DNA of 64,000 nt, from assembly GCF_964340395.1 (NCBI RefSeq), contig NC_135555.1, positions 3,280,501 through 3,344,500 of the forward strand, in the 5' to 3' direction. This stretch comes from Glandiceps talaboti (taxonomy: Eukaryota; Hemichordata; Enteropneusta; Spengelidae). Shown here one piece after another: positions 52,001-63,463 of this stretch (position 1 is the first letter of the stretch; every line of letters starts with the position of its first letter). The notes below the pieces were generated by a model that had not been told where the DNA came from, made no database searches, and saw nothing but the letters and a program-made list of their open reading frames with translations. The translations under genes were made by a program, and so were the position numbers.

Positions 52001-52878
52001 ACATTGGCTGCCAGTAGAAGCACGTATTAAGTTCAAGGTTATGTTAATTACTTTTAAAGTAATTAGAGGCTTTTCACCAGTGTATTTGACAGAGCTGATA
52101 GAGCAGTATGTTCCTTCTAGAGATCTCCGCTCTGCAGACAAGTTACGTCTGATTCCACCCCGCGGTACATTCAGTAAGACATACGGCCAGAGAGCCTTTT
52201 CAGTTTGCGCGCCATCACTGTGGAATAAGTTACCTGTAGAGATTCGTACTGCAAGGAATGTTGAGTCTTTTAAACGCGGTTTGAAAACCTATCTTTTTAA
52301 TATGTATTATCAGTGATTCGTTTTTTGCTTTGCTGTACATTTATTTCACCTCAGGACTGTGTGTTCTTTACCCTACCACTTGCAATGTGTATTTTTAAAT
52401 TTTGCATATTCTTTTTAGAGTTTCTGTACATCGCACTGTGACGTATGTGTAGTGCGTTTTCTAAGAAATTAAAATAAAAAAAAATAATTAAAAATAAATA
52501 ATATGCTTTTAATAGTCTTGATGTGAAGTCAGAAAGGTACTGTCTACAATGTGATTAATAAAAGATTCAACATGTAAATTATAATTTTTTGTCCTGATAT
52601 GTGTTGTATGATGTCATCATTTTGCTATATCAGTGTTATTGTCTTCTTGTGCTCCAGCCATAGATGGCGCTGTCTAAAAAAAATGTTTGGTGGATTAAAT
52701 AATGTAGGTCAGTTGTCAAGCCACACTTCTGGTGAATAAAGTTTAAGCTTACTTTTCTATTCATGTTGTATTTGCAGGTTTTAAAAATGCAGAGAAAGCT
52801 TATGAAATACATGAACGTGAACAAGCACTGTCTGGAAAATATAGCAAATCTGGAAAGAAACCTGTGTCAAAGAGATGA
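45960..52878 (+). CDS. OXA1L: OXA1L, mitochondrial inner-membrane insertase
   Basis: Nine coding exons: 45960-46031, 47198-47389, 48028-48217, 48682-48825, 49242-49327, 49913-50077, 50397-50498, 50967-51132, 52778-52878 (TGA). All joins use GT/AG and keep frame, giving 405 residues (human about 435). Exons 1-2 form an Arg/Ser-rich mitochondrial presequence. The YidC/Oxa1 core runs from about residue 140 to 350: '[21 protein letters not shown]' (first membrane span), a basic loop '[12 protein letters not shown]', '[14 protein letters not shown]', '[19 protein letters not shown]', and '[20 protein letters not shown]' with '[17 protein letters not shown]'. The basic C-terminal tail ([14 protein letters not shown]) fits mitoribosome contact. 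Family role: co-translational insertion of mitochondrial and some nuclear-encoded proteins into the inner membrane. The start codon has a good context (GCAATGG). AATAAA lies at 52962. Confidence 0.95.
46381..46456. repeat. (TG)n microsatellite in OXA1L intron 1
   Basis: An uninterrupted TG dinucleotide run of about 38 units inside intron 1 (46032-47197). Confidence 0.95.
49005..49060. repeat. (CA)n microsatellite in OXA1L intron 4
   Basis: A pure CA run inside intron 4 (48826-49241). Confidence 0.95.
51240..51550. repeat. 39-bp minisatellite in OXA1L intron 8
   Basis: About eight copies of a unit beginning TTCTATAGAGAGCAAATATA, starting at 51244, 51283, 51322 and so on. The period of 39 is a multiple of three, so open frames run through it on both strands (repeated '[10 protein letters not shown]' on the minus strand); these are not genes. 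Confidence 0.85.
51744..52500 (+). mobile_element. CR1/L2-like LINE 3' end, 5'-truncated, in OXA1L intron 8
   Basis: An uninterrupted frame from about 51744 to the stop at 52314-52316 encodes the C-terminal end of a non-LTR reverse transcriptase: '[20 protein letters not shown]', '[14 protein letters not shown]', '[14 protein letters not shown]', '[20 protein letters not shown]', '[19 protein letters not shown]', '[11 protein letters not shown]'. These are hallmarks of CR1/L2/Rex-type elements. A 3' UTR of about 180 bp ends in an AT-rich tail near 52465-52500. The catalytic part of the reverse transcriptase and the endonuclease are missing. The frame is intact, so the insertion is fairly young. 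Same strand as OXA1L. Confidence 0.88.
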
Positions 52879-53537
52879 CACAATTTAGCCAGACAAAATA
52901 CTAACCCAACCAGACAGTAGATGTCAACCTCAGCTACAAGACCTCTGACAAAAAAACACAAAATAAATCATGTAGAAACTGGACCAAATCTATTAGGGTA
53001 ATGATGAGACTGGGTACAAGGTCGTGGACCACAGCATAACCTTATGGTTGCACACACATACTAGTCAATAGGGTTACATGTAATTTGATGCAAAAAATCC
53101 CATACATCCACAGGATCTGTAACCAAGTGCGTGATACTATACTACAATGAACATCTCACCGAGTCAGTTTTTTTTCCTGGTTTGTTATGAAAAGAATACA
53201 ATGTAATTTGTATTGCATGTATCAGAGTTTAACAGCAAAATATATCTGATAAAATAATTGTCCTTATTTGAGATACATCAGTGGAGTTGTATTATTGCTA
53301 AGTTACACAAATACAATGTAGTTACAGTTTTGAATATAACCATCTGAGAAATTGAACCAACCTATGCCATTTTCTGATCGTCAAATCAATGTTTTGTGGT
53401 AAATCAAAACATTTTTATTTAATTGAAATGTCAAGTGAATGGTAGTTTGATATTTTCTTTTGTCAAATCATCTGATAGCTTTTGGTTGTAGTCGTCAGAT
53501 GAGTCATTTTCAGTGTGTGATGCTTTTAACAAACTAA
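52879..53537. other. OXA1L downstream region
   Basis: Probably OXA1L 3' UTR at first (poly(A) signal candidate AATAAA at 52962-52967), then intergenic sequence. No other feature seen. Confidence 0.5.
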
Positions 53538-53868
53538 GAGACCATTGCACAATGTCGCACAAGCTCAACAAACGAACATCGTTCGTTTAGGACAAACCTC
53601 CCCCCTCCCCCTAAACAAACGTTCACAAGTGCAACATCAACACATTTATATTTTATGTAAACCATGATGAAAACTATATTGGTCACACCACTATGATGCA
53701 ATGTGAAATTGTGATGGTAAACAGGCAGTTCCAACCTTATGAACCTGTTTTTACTGAGGAATACATCAAAATGAAATTCAGTAATCGCATTGACGCCAGA
53801 TCCCCCCCCCCCACCCCAAACGAACAAAGTACACTTATTGAGCTTGTGTGACATTGTGCGATTGTCCC
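53538..53868. mobile_element. PIF/Harbinger-like MITE, third copy
   Basis: The left end GAGACCATTGCACAATGTC and the right end GACATTGTGCGATTGTCCC are inverted, with subterminal 'AACGAACATCGTTCGTTTAGG'. The element is shorter (331 bp) than the 29424 copy, with an internal deletion. The flanks are TAA on the left and AAA on the right, consistent with a decayed 3-bp duplication. Confidence 0.65.
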
Positions 53869-56727
53869 AAAGGACTTCTGATCAAGTAGATTCTTTTTGT
53901 TTGAGTTGCCTACTTATACTGTATATCCATTTGTAGATATCATTATAGAATGTGCTACTCAAATTTCTCTGCTTTGGATTGCATCTTGACTTTTTAAAAT
54001 GTAAAGAAAACTTATGTATGACTTAATGATGGCAATTTAACTATGCGGATTTACTCCATGTCCTAGAGCCATGGCGAATTTTGATTGTTTTTTTAACCAA
54101 TGTCACACAACTGCAAATACAAATGTATTTACAAAAAATCTTTTGACTAGTTCACTCGCTGCCACTAGATGCTGTAGTAGCAGATTGGGATTGGCAAATT
54201 ATGTTAATGTGAAACTTGGAAATGCTACACTAAATGGTGTACATTCCATACAAAAAACTACATAAGAGTCACTATTCATAAACCAGCCTGGTAACTTTTA
54301 CTCATTGTGTCATTTTTGTGAATAAACAAGTTTTGTACAGTGTTTCAACATTGCATTTTATTGTATATAGACATACATTATTATATTTCATTGAGTTCGA
54401 TGGAAATTAGAATGGGAATAAGCCACTGGGTTGGTAGTACTTCACCCAATAAAATCTTCATCACAATGTTCACTAATACATGATTCCATTGACCATTCCC
54501 TATATTTTGATTTCAGTGCACACGTGTGAATTTACAATTTTAAAATACATACAAATACATACATACAAATACATACATCCATGCATAACAGCACATCCTT
54601 GCACTAAGGTTGTATCTGCTATACAATTTTATAGCAGATACGACCTTGCAATGACACCACTATAATTTCTCAGATGAGGGTTGACTGTAGGAATATATGT
54701 GAATACAGATTACTTTACATTCATTTGATAGTAAAGTCAACTGTAGACTGACATGTCTTAAGAATAGAATAAGTCTGTCTTGAGGGACGTTACTGCAAAT
54801 CAAATGGACACATGAGCCATATTATACTGTGCTAGCAATCTATGCCCATGAATCTATGTACCTTTGGTTTGGCAATAGACTGTAACAGTTCTGACATTTG
54901 CAATAAATATTTGTATGTTATTTTAGTTTAAAAAGAGTAATTAATTAAAGATGGTTTTTGAGAAATTAAAGTTGTACATACTTTGTGGAAGATAATACTG
55001 CCAAATTCTACTCTGTCAAAGCAATCCAAGTCAACATGGCGCCCTCTGTGGTGTATTATGTAAAGGATTTAATGAATATCTTGCATTTGGATTGTCGGCC
55101 AGAACAAAGAATAAATCTGGAAGATGGGCATTCTTATCACTTTTTGGTAGATATGTCGATTTTTTTAGTCCAATTGAACACAGGTTCAGTAGTGCTATAG
55201 GCATGGTAGGTGTCTGCGTGTGTGTGTGTGTGTGTGGGTGTGTTAACAACTTAGTCAAAAACAGCTGGACCAATTACTTTTATATTTTGTGGGGACATAA
55301 GTTTGGGTGTCTTAGCAAAGCAAAATGATAGCATCAGTGATGTGTGTTTTGGGTAAAAAAATGTAATTGTAGGTGAAACAACTTAAACTCCAAAACTACT
55401 GGGCAAATTCGTCTGCAATTTGGTGGGAATCTTCTTGGGGATGTGTAGATAAAGAATTATTCATGATATAGTGATCCCATGAGTAGTATGTAAATTAGGT
55501 CTAAAACTCAAAAAAAGGTCAAATGAAGTTAACGAAAACTGGGGGTGATTAAGTCATATAAATGATGGCAAGAATAAAATATTGTACTAAATTCAGGATT
55601 GTTTTGATTCTATCATTTTCACAAACTATCATTCAGGATTCAGAATAATCAAATTAATAAGACATTTCACTTTAGTTGCACCAAATACTGCAGAGTTTGT
55701 TTATTCAACACTTCAGATTGCAATGTACAAAAAATATCACTTTTAGTCTTTCCCATAAAATTACAAAATTCTAGTCCCATGCAAAATAATTAAAAACACA
55801 CAGTAGAAGCATTATGTTTCTCTCTTCCAGTCATTTTTTTTCTATTCCAGTCTTTGGTAAAACTTCAAAAACATTGACAATGCAGATTGTTTTTAGATAG
55901 CAGAGGTTTTGTTAGCTCCTCATGTAAACGTAAACAATTCAATTCTGAATTAATGTACCCTCTATGAAAGGACAATACTGATCAGATAGGAGAGGAGGTA
56001 TTGTCAGCTCTTCATTTGAACAATTCAATTCAGATAGTCCCAATCAAGGACAATCCTGATACGTGAGGAGGTATTTTCAGCTCCTTATATCAACAATTCA
56101 ATTCAGAGAGTACCCTCTGGCATCAACACTAATTATATGTAAATCATATATTTATTGCATTAACACTCCATTGTAATTTAGTGTAAACTAGAATATTGGC
56201 AAACTGTCCTATATTTCCATAAATAAGGGGTGGGAGTGGAATGCACAGTGTTTAGAAAGTGTATAGGGATGTTTATCACAGTAATCGCCTGTCTCAAAGA
56301 TCAGGGTACATGCCGCTCACTATACTATACAGACGACATAGAATTCATAGTTACAAACACATACTATAGTTCAGTGGTAACTATGGTTTATTATTTTCTT
56401 TTGAAAGGATGTGTTGGCCCTGTACAACTGTTGACTTGTTCCAGAACCTGATGCATGTAAAATCATTGAATCCAATACTCAAAGGGGTTGCCAATAAATA
56501 AGGGTAATTTTTCATTCACAACAGTCAGCATGCACATACTGATCAGGAAATGAAATTTATATTTTATTTCCAGTTTTATATTTGGACATACCAAAAGTAT
56601 ATACATAGCTGTTATGTACAACTGCTAATTTATGTATATGGTACTTGTAAAAACTCAACTGATTGATAATTCCACCCAGTCTTTTCTTCATTATTGTCTA
56701 GTAATCCACTCATAAAACACACTCTTC
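53869..56727. other. intergenic between OXA1L and FAM210A
   Basis: No supported gene. A strong hairpin lies at about 54605-54648 (AAGGTTGTATCTGCTATA with its complement, 4-base loop). A short (GT)n is near 55219-55240. Three diverged copies of a unit of about 85 bp ('AGCTC.TCAT..AACAATTCAATTC') lie at about 55905-56120. On the minus strand AATAAA (plus-strand TTTATT at 56563-56568) is a candidate FAM210A poly(A) signal. Confidence 0.5.
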
Positions 56728-59700
56728 TCACTTTTTAACATTCTGTTTTGTTTTCTCATAGTTATCCTTCATTTCTGTCATTGATTCTTTCATGGCCTCT
56801 CTCAACGTTTGGTCCTTCGGTGGTGCAGGATCTATGTGGCCTTTATTCCGAAGATATCGCACCATGAATGTAGTGCCACCCAGTGTGACTGTGTACCTGG
56901 CAGGGGTCGCTATTTTGTACATGGCATAGGCAATTAACAAAGAGCTGGCTGTGGGAGTGTTGATGGAGTGGAGGATAGATTCTCCTAATCCAATTTTGGT
57001 GAGGAATCTCTGAAGAAATGGTACCACATCAATACCACTGTAAAAACAAATTATACAATTTAGTACACATCTCATAATAAAATATTAATTATACAATAAC
57101 TTTCCAAATTTTTAGCATACATAATTTCTAATTTCAAAGCCCCTAAAATCCCGGAAGTATTTTAAGCAAAGTGGGTAAAAATGCAACAAAATCAAGTACA
57201 AGTAAGCCACGCTGGCATGTTAAATGTCACTGCATTCTCTTATTATCAAGCTGTTTTTTCTCTCAAAATTTCATAAAATTATAACCCAGCAATATTAATA
57301 AATGTAAATTTGTGTACATGTGTTCATTTGCATACAAATACATAATGTTTTGGATACTGCACTTCAATGCAAACATCAATATGCATGCAAATTGATACAA
57401 GGAATAACTAATATTTGTAACCCTCTTCAGGTCAAATGCATGTAAAAGACCATGGTTATGACAGGATTAGGGTTACATAAAGACACTCACCTGTGAGCTA
57501 CAGTGTAATAGAATGTTCCATACCATATAGATGATGTGAAGACATGTACAGGTATCATAACCTTGGCGTACTGCTTTAGTAGGATTTTATATCTTTGCCA
57601 TAGACTCAATTTATTTATGTCTTCACTATCAATATCATAGACTGGTTGAGTCTCTGCTTTTTTACTGGCAACCTTATCCTCTGACTTGGCATTCACTTTA
57701 TCAAAGGTATTTGACTTTACATCCATTTTGGTTTTAGTGTTTGTCTTTCCTTGACGAATTTCTTCTTCGTCATGATCATTATGTTTTGATTCAGACTGTG
57801 TGCTAAAATACCTAGTGTTCTGTATCCAACTGAGTTGCTGTATATGAGGTTGGAGTATTTTTCTACAGTTAAATTGCTCTCCTAGTGACATATCATGTCT
57901 TTTGATTCTCTGACTACAGTTTTGGTTTTGGGCTGACTCTATTCTTGTGTAGAAAGTGATACATGCTATGTGTCTTGTGCTCTGACCTGCAAAGTTGAAA
58001 GAAAACAATAAACACATCAGTACTGTGTATTTCATTAAAAAAAAACTATGCAGTCCATCATTGCATATTCTGTTAGAATATTTACTAAACATCTAGGTCT
58101 GTTTACTGCAATGTTGAGATCGTTAGCTGGTTGTACCTCCCTAACCCTATAGCCTGTTTACTGCACTGTTGAGATACATCATTAACTGGTAGTACCTCCT
58201 AGCCCTATAGTCTGCTTACTGCACTGTTGAGAAACATCATTAGCTGGTTGTACCTCCCTAACCCTATAGCCTGTTTACTGCACTGTTGAGATCATCTTTA
58301 GCCCTTGCATTCTCTGCTTGTATTGAGAAAATGTTCAAACATTTCAGGTAGCCACGTTCAAAAAAGTTGTTATCAAGCACCAGTAGACTTAAATTTACAT
58401 TATCATATGTAAATAACATGTAAATTACCATATGTCCACTTAATGTTTTGCATACACTAAATGATAATGCATGTATATTTGCAGACTGATTCATTTGAAT
58501 AATGGTATTTTGACTAGTTCTTATGCTTGAAGGGACAGTACACTGTGATCAACCAGGCTATTGGGTGAGAATTTTCAATCAGGTCTGACAATGTAATCAT
58601 GACCAGCATGAGAATACGAGAGCTAGAGGTATGACCAGCTAATGATGTATATAGACACTACAATAAATAGGCTATACTAAGCATAAAATTGGGACTGTTC
58701 ATTAAATGCAGTCTTGCTAACAAATTATTTCTGCTACAATATTCTTAAATTGATTAAGAAAACACACTACATACCCCTAATATGATTTGATTTGTTGAAA
58801 TGGTTCATTCCAATAATTAAACAATTAAGGAGAGTAACTATTTGCCAATCTTTCACTGAGACTATACCAGTAATTCTTCACACTATTCTGATCACATTGA
58901 TCAGATATAATGAGGTGCCATCATATGCTTAATTTATCTCTTAAATAATTGAAAATTATTTAATACTTTATGAAAATTCATTATGTAATTCGTCTTCAAC
59001 ATTGTTAACTATTCTACTTGTGAAATATATCAATTGCACTATAAATGATACAAACAGGCCTTTAAATATTTTGGGCCAAGACTGCAAGAATTAGATTATG
59101 CAATACAGATATCACACATCTTTTCATAATTAAATGTCGATCAAAGTAAAGTGGTGTTATTGATATTGCTGGAATCCAGCTCCTGGGGTTCATCTCACTT
59201 GGTTTATGTCAACTGACAATTTGTGCGATTGCGCAGTATCTGTCAGTGTGAGTAAAGTTCACGATTCAATATCCCGCGTTCAATATTTAATCTGGCTGGG
59301 TGTTTAGAATTCGACCTATTATTAGCATTACTAATTTGCAAGGAACATGTATCAACTTAACACCCGGGATTGCAACAGCGTATACTCTAGTGTTAATTAT
59401 CAATGGCCTGCTAGACAAAACCATTGTCATATATAAAACATTCCGACGAGTGTGAAGCTACCATCATATTCATATTCATATTCACTTTCAAAAGTTGACC
59501 TCTAGCTCAATGTGAATATGATGATAGCTTCACACGTTCATCATCAGATTCGAAGTCTTCCGAATGGGTACGAACAAGCGTTCGGGCCGCGGCAAATCAC
59601 ATAAATCCTTCATTGGCAGGTTGAAATCATGTGATTGTAGTTACTTTTCACTTGATTTGCGTGGATTTGCCAGAGTATCCAATTTGCACGATGAATTATT

Positions 59701-60580
59701 GTTGTCATATAAAAAACTAATTTGGATGTTTAGTATGCCTTTCCCATATCTTTGAAAATGAAATATCAATATTTGAATGTACAAAAAACCTGTGTGAGTA
59801 ATGTAATAAAATACGGCTTGGCTGGGTGTGTTTTGATTTCCCGCAGTGTCGCTATCTTTGAAACCCTACTTAACACTTACACTGGTGAAATTTACACAAA
59901 ATAGTGTTGTCAAGACCACAATTATCACAATGTATGTAGTTCCCTTGATCGGGGAGGGTCAACGCAATCGATTGTAAAAATTATGGTCCATGACAACAAT
60001 AATTCATGGTGCAAATTGGATACTCTGGCAAAAATAAGAAGAAAGCATGCAAATCCACGCAAATCAAGTGAAAAGTAACTACAATCACATGATTTCAACC
60101 TGCCAATGAAGGATTTATGTGATTTGCCGAACGCTTGTTCGTACCCGTTCGGAAGACTTCGAATCTGATGATGAACGTGTGAAGCTATCATCATATTCAC
60201 ATTGAGCTAGAGGTCAACTTTTGAAAGTGAATATGAATATGAATATGAATATGATGGTAGCTTCACACTCGTAACATTCCGACGGGTAACGTTAACCCGT
60301 TACATAATAAATTAATATTGGCAGTCTCACATTATGACAAACAAATCGCAGTTTGGGGCACGTGTTTACTAACATTACATACCAGTTGATATTTTGGAGC
60401 ATTCAATTGTAAGATGAACATACATTAAAAAATATATTAGTCTGACTCCGAGTCACATATACTTGTACAAGTAAACATACGCATGCATGGTAATATTATA
60501 ATGTTACCTGAAACTGTGAAGAACTGCACGTTCGATGTAGACAACCTCGCAAGCAGTCCACGGAATGTAACCCTTGCCAT
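56728..60580 (-). CDS. FAM210A: FAM210A-like mitochondrial protein (DUF1279)
   Basis: Coding exons: 60580-60508, 57986-57491, 57037-56728 (TGA). The joins keep frame and give 292 residues (human FAM210A about 272). The start MARVTFRGLLARLSTS looks like a mitochondrial presequence. A low-complexity linker rich in Lys/Asp/Glu follows (about 90-145). DUF1279 spans about 150-253: 'LWQRYKILLKQYAKVMIPVH' then 'SSIWYGTFYYTVAH' (membrane span), 'GIDVVPFL', and the strongly conserved 'KIATPARYTVTLGGT' (231-245). The charged C-terminal end (about 265-292) is predicted helical or coiled coil. Known for the family: an inner-membrane protein affecting mitochondrial translation and, in vertebrates, bone and muscle. 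FAM210B is the alternative paralogue, but the C-terminal coiled-coil-like tail favours FAM210A or the pre-duplication gene. Intron 1 (57987-60507) contains a DNA transposon and a tandem repeat. Confidence 0.9.
58090..58295. repeat. tandem repeat, 55-59 bp unit, in FAM210A intron 1
   Basis: About 3.5 copies of a unit containing 'CTGTTTACTGCACTGTTGAGA' and 'TAGCTGGTTGTACCTCC', with starts near 58099, 58154, 58212 and 58271. Unit lengths vary slightly by indel. Confidence 0.8.
59446..60272. mobile_element. Mutator-like long-TIR element with 9-bp TSD in FAM210A intron 1
   Basis: Arms of about 270 bp are inverted copies (59446 to about 59712 and about 59990 to 60272). The left end starts ACGAGTGTGAAGCTACCATC and the right end closes with its exact complement, CACACTCGT. 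Both flanks carry AACATTCCG (59437-59445 and 60273-60281), a perfect 9-bp duplication. Each arm holds a smaller inverted repeat: GTGTGAAGCTACCATCATATT near the tip pairs with AATATGATGATAGCTTCACAC about 60-80 bp inside. An indel of about 18 bp separates the arms near 60030. Long TIRs with 9-bp duplications are typical of Mutator-like elements. No transposase; the matching open frames in both arms come from the repeat itself. Confidence 0.78.
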
Positions 60581-61311
60581 GGCAGACAATCTGATGTTTT
60601 GCTAGATCAAAACAGTTGGTTTCGGACACGTGTATATTCCTGTAGGCTGAAACACACGGCGATCGACCAACACGTGTTAATTCATGACGTAAAACGTCGA
60701 ATTATTGCAACTATTGCTATGTTGAGTCAAACACCCTTCACACACGTGAGATTCTCTGATTACAAAATGGTGTATTCTACTCTATTGCGCATGCGCATTA
60801 CTATGGACCCTTTAACTTTTTACTGAAAATGTAACATTGATGTACAAACCCGGAAAGATGAATTACAAACATTTTAATGGGGAAACAAGTAATAGAATTA
60901 AATGTTTTGTTATATGCAATGAGAAAATAGTACTACTGGTGACAAAATGTCCCAAAAAACCACATAAATGAAAATACCAGCCGTATGAAACTTTTGCAAA
61001 TACTTGGGAGGTCCCAAACATAGCAACATTCAATATGGCGGAGGTTGTGAAGTGATGAGAGTGTTGTATAACAAATTTTCAACTCGTGAAAATGTAAGTA
61101 ACTGTCAACAGGTTTCTCAATCTGATTAATGTAACGATTAGAGTAGGTCATGAGCAAATACATGATGAACCCCCATCAACACAATTTAAAGGGTATCCCA
61201 CCGGCTCGAGTGAGCGACGTTAGGTGAATCATAGACATAGTCCAAGTTTTATTTCAAACTTGCAGTTGCAATGTAATTTAATTAACACGTTTACTTGTGT
61301 ACAGCAACAGA
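60581..61311. promoter_or_regulatory. divergent promoter region, FAM210A and the gene at 61312
   Basis: The 731 bp between two outward-facing start codons contain a perfect NRF-1-type palindrome (60786-60797), several CACGTG E-boxes (near 60628, 60671 and 60739), and CAATATGGCGG (61031-61041), which fits the YY1 pattern AANATGGCG. No TATA box was evident. Binding is inferred from consensus only. Confidence 0.55.
60786..60797. promoter_or_regulatory. NRF-1-type site upstream of FAM210A
   Basis: TGCGCATGCGCA matches the NRF-1 consensus YGCGCAYGCGCR at every position and is fully palindromic. It lies 206 bp upstream of the FAM210A start codon and about 515 bp upstream of the opposite gene. NRF-1 drives many nuclear genes for mitochondrial proteins. 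Confidence 0.6.
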
Positions 61312-63463
61312 ATGTCGGGATGGGGAAGAAGGGCCACGGGCCGAATAGAACGGACGCAGTTTGAAGATGACGAACTTCTGAAATCGCTAGAAGGAAGGGT
61401 AAATATCGAAATAAAACCCACTGAATATGACCAGTGGTCGAGAACAGGTGTACAACAACTTCTACAAAAGCAGAGAAGTAAACAGCCAGCTACAGCCAGT
61501 CGAACAGGCTCGGGTAGGTGTATAATAAATATATTTTGGGGATTCCCGTATTTCTGATACTTTTTTATTAGTAATTTTTATGCTTTTCGGAGTTTTCCCA
61601 GGCTAAAGTGTAAAACATCAGCAAAATATAACGAAAATAATCCATTTCAAGAATGTGCATATTAAAAACAACAACGCTAGATTATTATTATTATTGTTGT
61701 GATTATTGTTTATTATATATATATTGTTATATTAATTATATTAACTATTTCATATAATTTTTAAAAAAAGTAAATGGGTACATGTGTGCTACTTGGGAAC
61801 TCATGCTGCACATTGGACCATTCACACTAAAAACTAAGTACATGTAATGTATATATATATCAATTCTAAGTAACCATAGCTATTATATACAATGAATACA
61901 CTGACCATCTATTAAATGTTCATACACATGCAGTTTGTGAATGCACCCATTCATTTGTTAAGAAGGGAAAATATATTTCTTGCTGTTGTTTCTTTCCATT
62001 ATAAAAAATTGCTAGACAATTATAAGTTCACCATATGAGGAAGGGTCTTTGTTAGTTTCAGGATAGGATACTGAAGTGTAGAAATCAGCATCATTTCTGT
62101 GTTTCTGAACACATATACTATTTGAAGGCTTGAGTCAAACAAAGGGATTAGTTCTTCATTTAGATGATATTAACTATACAAACATGTCAGATCTGCTGTT
62201 TGCTAACAGACAGTGTTAGGTAAAACATATGTTTTCCATTTTTCACCTACTCTGTAGATAATGCCTGCATGCTAGTTTTTAGATTGGTTATTATTGTTTT
62301 ATCATATATATAAATTTTGTTGTTTATGCAACCTTTATCAAGATGAAAGGATCCTTCCAGAAAAGGGTAAAGGTACAAGACCTCAAGTTCCCTTGTGAAC
62401 TTACTATTAATATTTGTTGTACATGTATTTCTGACACAGACTGCAAACATCATGTTCAGCACACATTACACACAGCAATGTGACGCACTGCTTGCTTCCT
62501 GAGTGAATCTATTTGCAAACCCTGTTTTCTTTTCCTAAGTTGCTTGCTGTAACTTCTCACTTCCTGTATTAGTGGATGGGAGCAAAACGCATCACCTTTT
62601 TTTAGTTCTAAATGAAATTGATTGAGAGATTTTTATGATCAAGACATGAACATTTTTCAGGAATAACTACTGCTGAAGTAAAACTAAACTGTTCTTGTAC
62701 TTTGTACCAGGCAGTTCCCTTCTCAAAAGTAACTCAACAGAATAATTATTCAACAGCATACCACAGGTTGTTTCATGTTTTGCTCATTTGATAACTTTAC
62801 AACAAAATGTACAGTGTACATAGCTATTCAAAACACAAGTCACGATATACTAGGAATATACTGCAAACTTGTTGGATAAAAGTAAATCTCAAAATCAGAG
62901 TCACTATCAGAATCTGCAAAATTTTGAATTGGATGCTCAGAATTTAACATTCAGAAAAGCTGTGGAATTTACAAACAATTAACATTTTTGCAGTGTACGT
63001 CATCTAACATTTGTAATTGTTTGTTTTTTTATTCTAACATTTTAATCAAATCACATCTAAAGTTACTAGCTATCATGAGTTAGCTAATATTTTATGAGCT
63101 TCAGCATGCTTAGAAATTTTGATTTGCTTTGTGCACCTATCCTTGCTTAGCTCACACAGTAACCTTCCAGCTACCCTCATCCTCACCTACCCCAACTGCA
63201 ACAACTGCTGCTGCTGCTGCAATCACAACCACTGCTGTAACCGGCACAAAATCAACACCAACTAAGTATGAGCCAGGACACTTAATAGTTTCACATCTTG
63301 GTGCAGCCTGTTCCTCTAGTTGTCGTCATCCATGGAACAAGAAAGTTGTCAACTATGATGATGAGTATGAGAGACAAAGACAGAAGGAGATGGCTGTTTT
63401 ACAAATCCAAATGAAAGCCAGGAAGAAATCTGTAGAAAGTTACAGAATAAGACAGGAACAACT
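61312..63463 (+). CDS. unrecognised gene, first coding exons (partial)
   Basis: Exon 1: 61312-61513, starting MSGWGRRATGRIERTQFE and ending at a GT donor (GTAGGT) in phase 1. The next clear exon begins at 63160 after CACACAG (or at 63151 after GCTTAG; both give the right phase). It encodes a Ser/Thr/Ala-rich stretch with poly-Ala, then a conserved-looking part 'CSSSCRHPWNKKVVNYDDEY' followed by a charged, probably helical region 'ERQRQKEMAVLQIQMKARKK'. The 3' end of this exon is unsure: a possible GT at 63464 gives phase 2. The gene probably continues past the window. I do not recognise the family. The splice-compatible phases, the charged N-terminal segment 'EDDELLKSLEGRVNIEIKPT' and the divergent promoter support it as real. 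Confidence 0.6.

Noticed and set aside
59564-60200. Matching open frames with 'KSHKSFIGRLKSCDCSYFSL' on opposite strands
   Set aside because: They are the two inverted arms of the same DNA element read outward, not two genes or a conserved protein.
61034-61055. ATG at 61034-61036 as the start of the divergent gene
   Set aside because: The frame closes after a few codons, and the ATG at 61312 opens into the long spliced frame.
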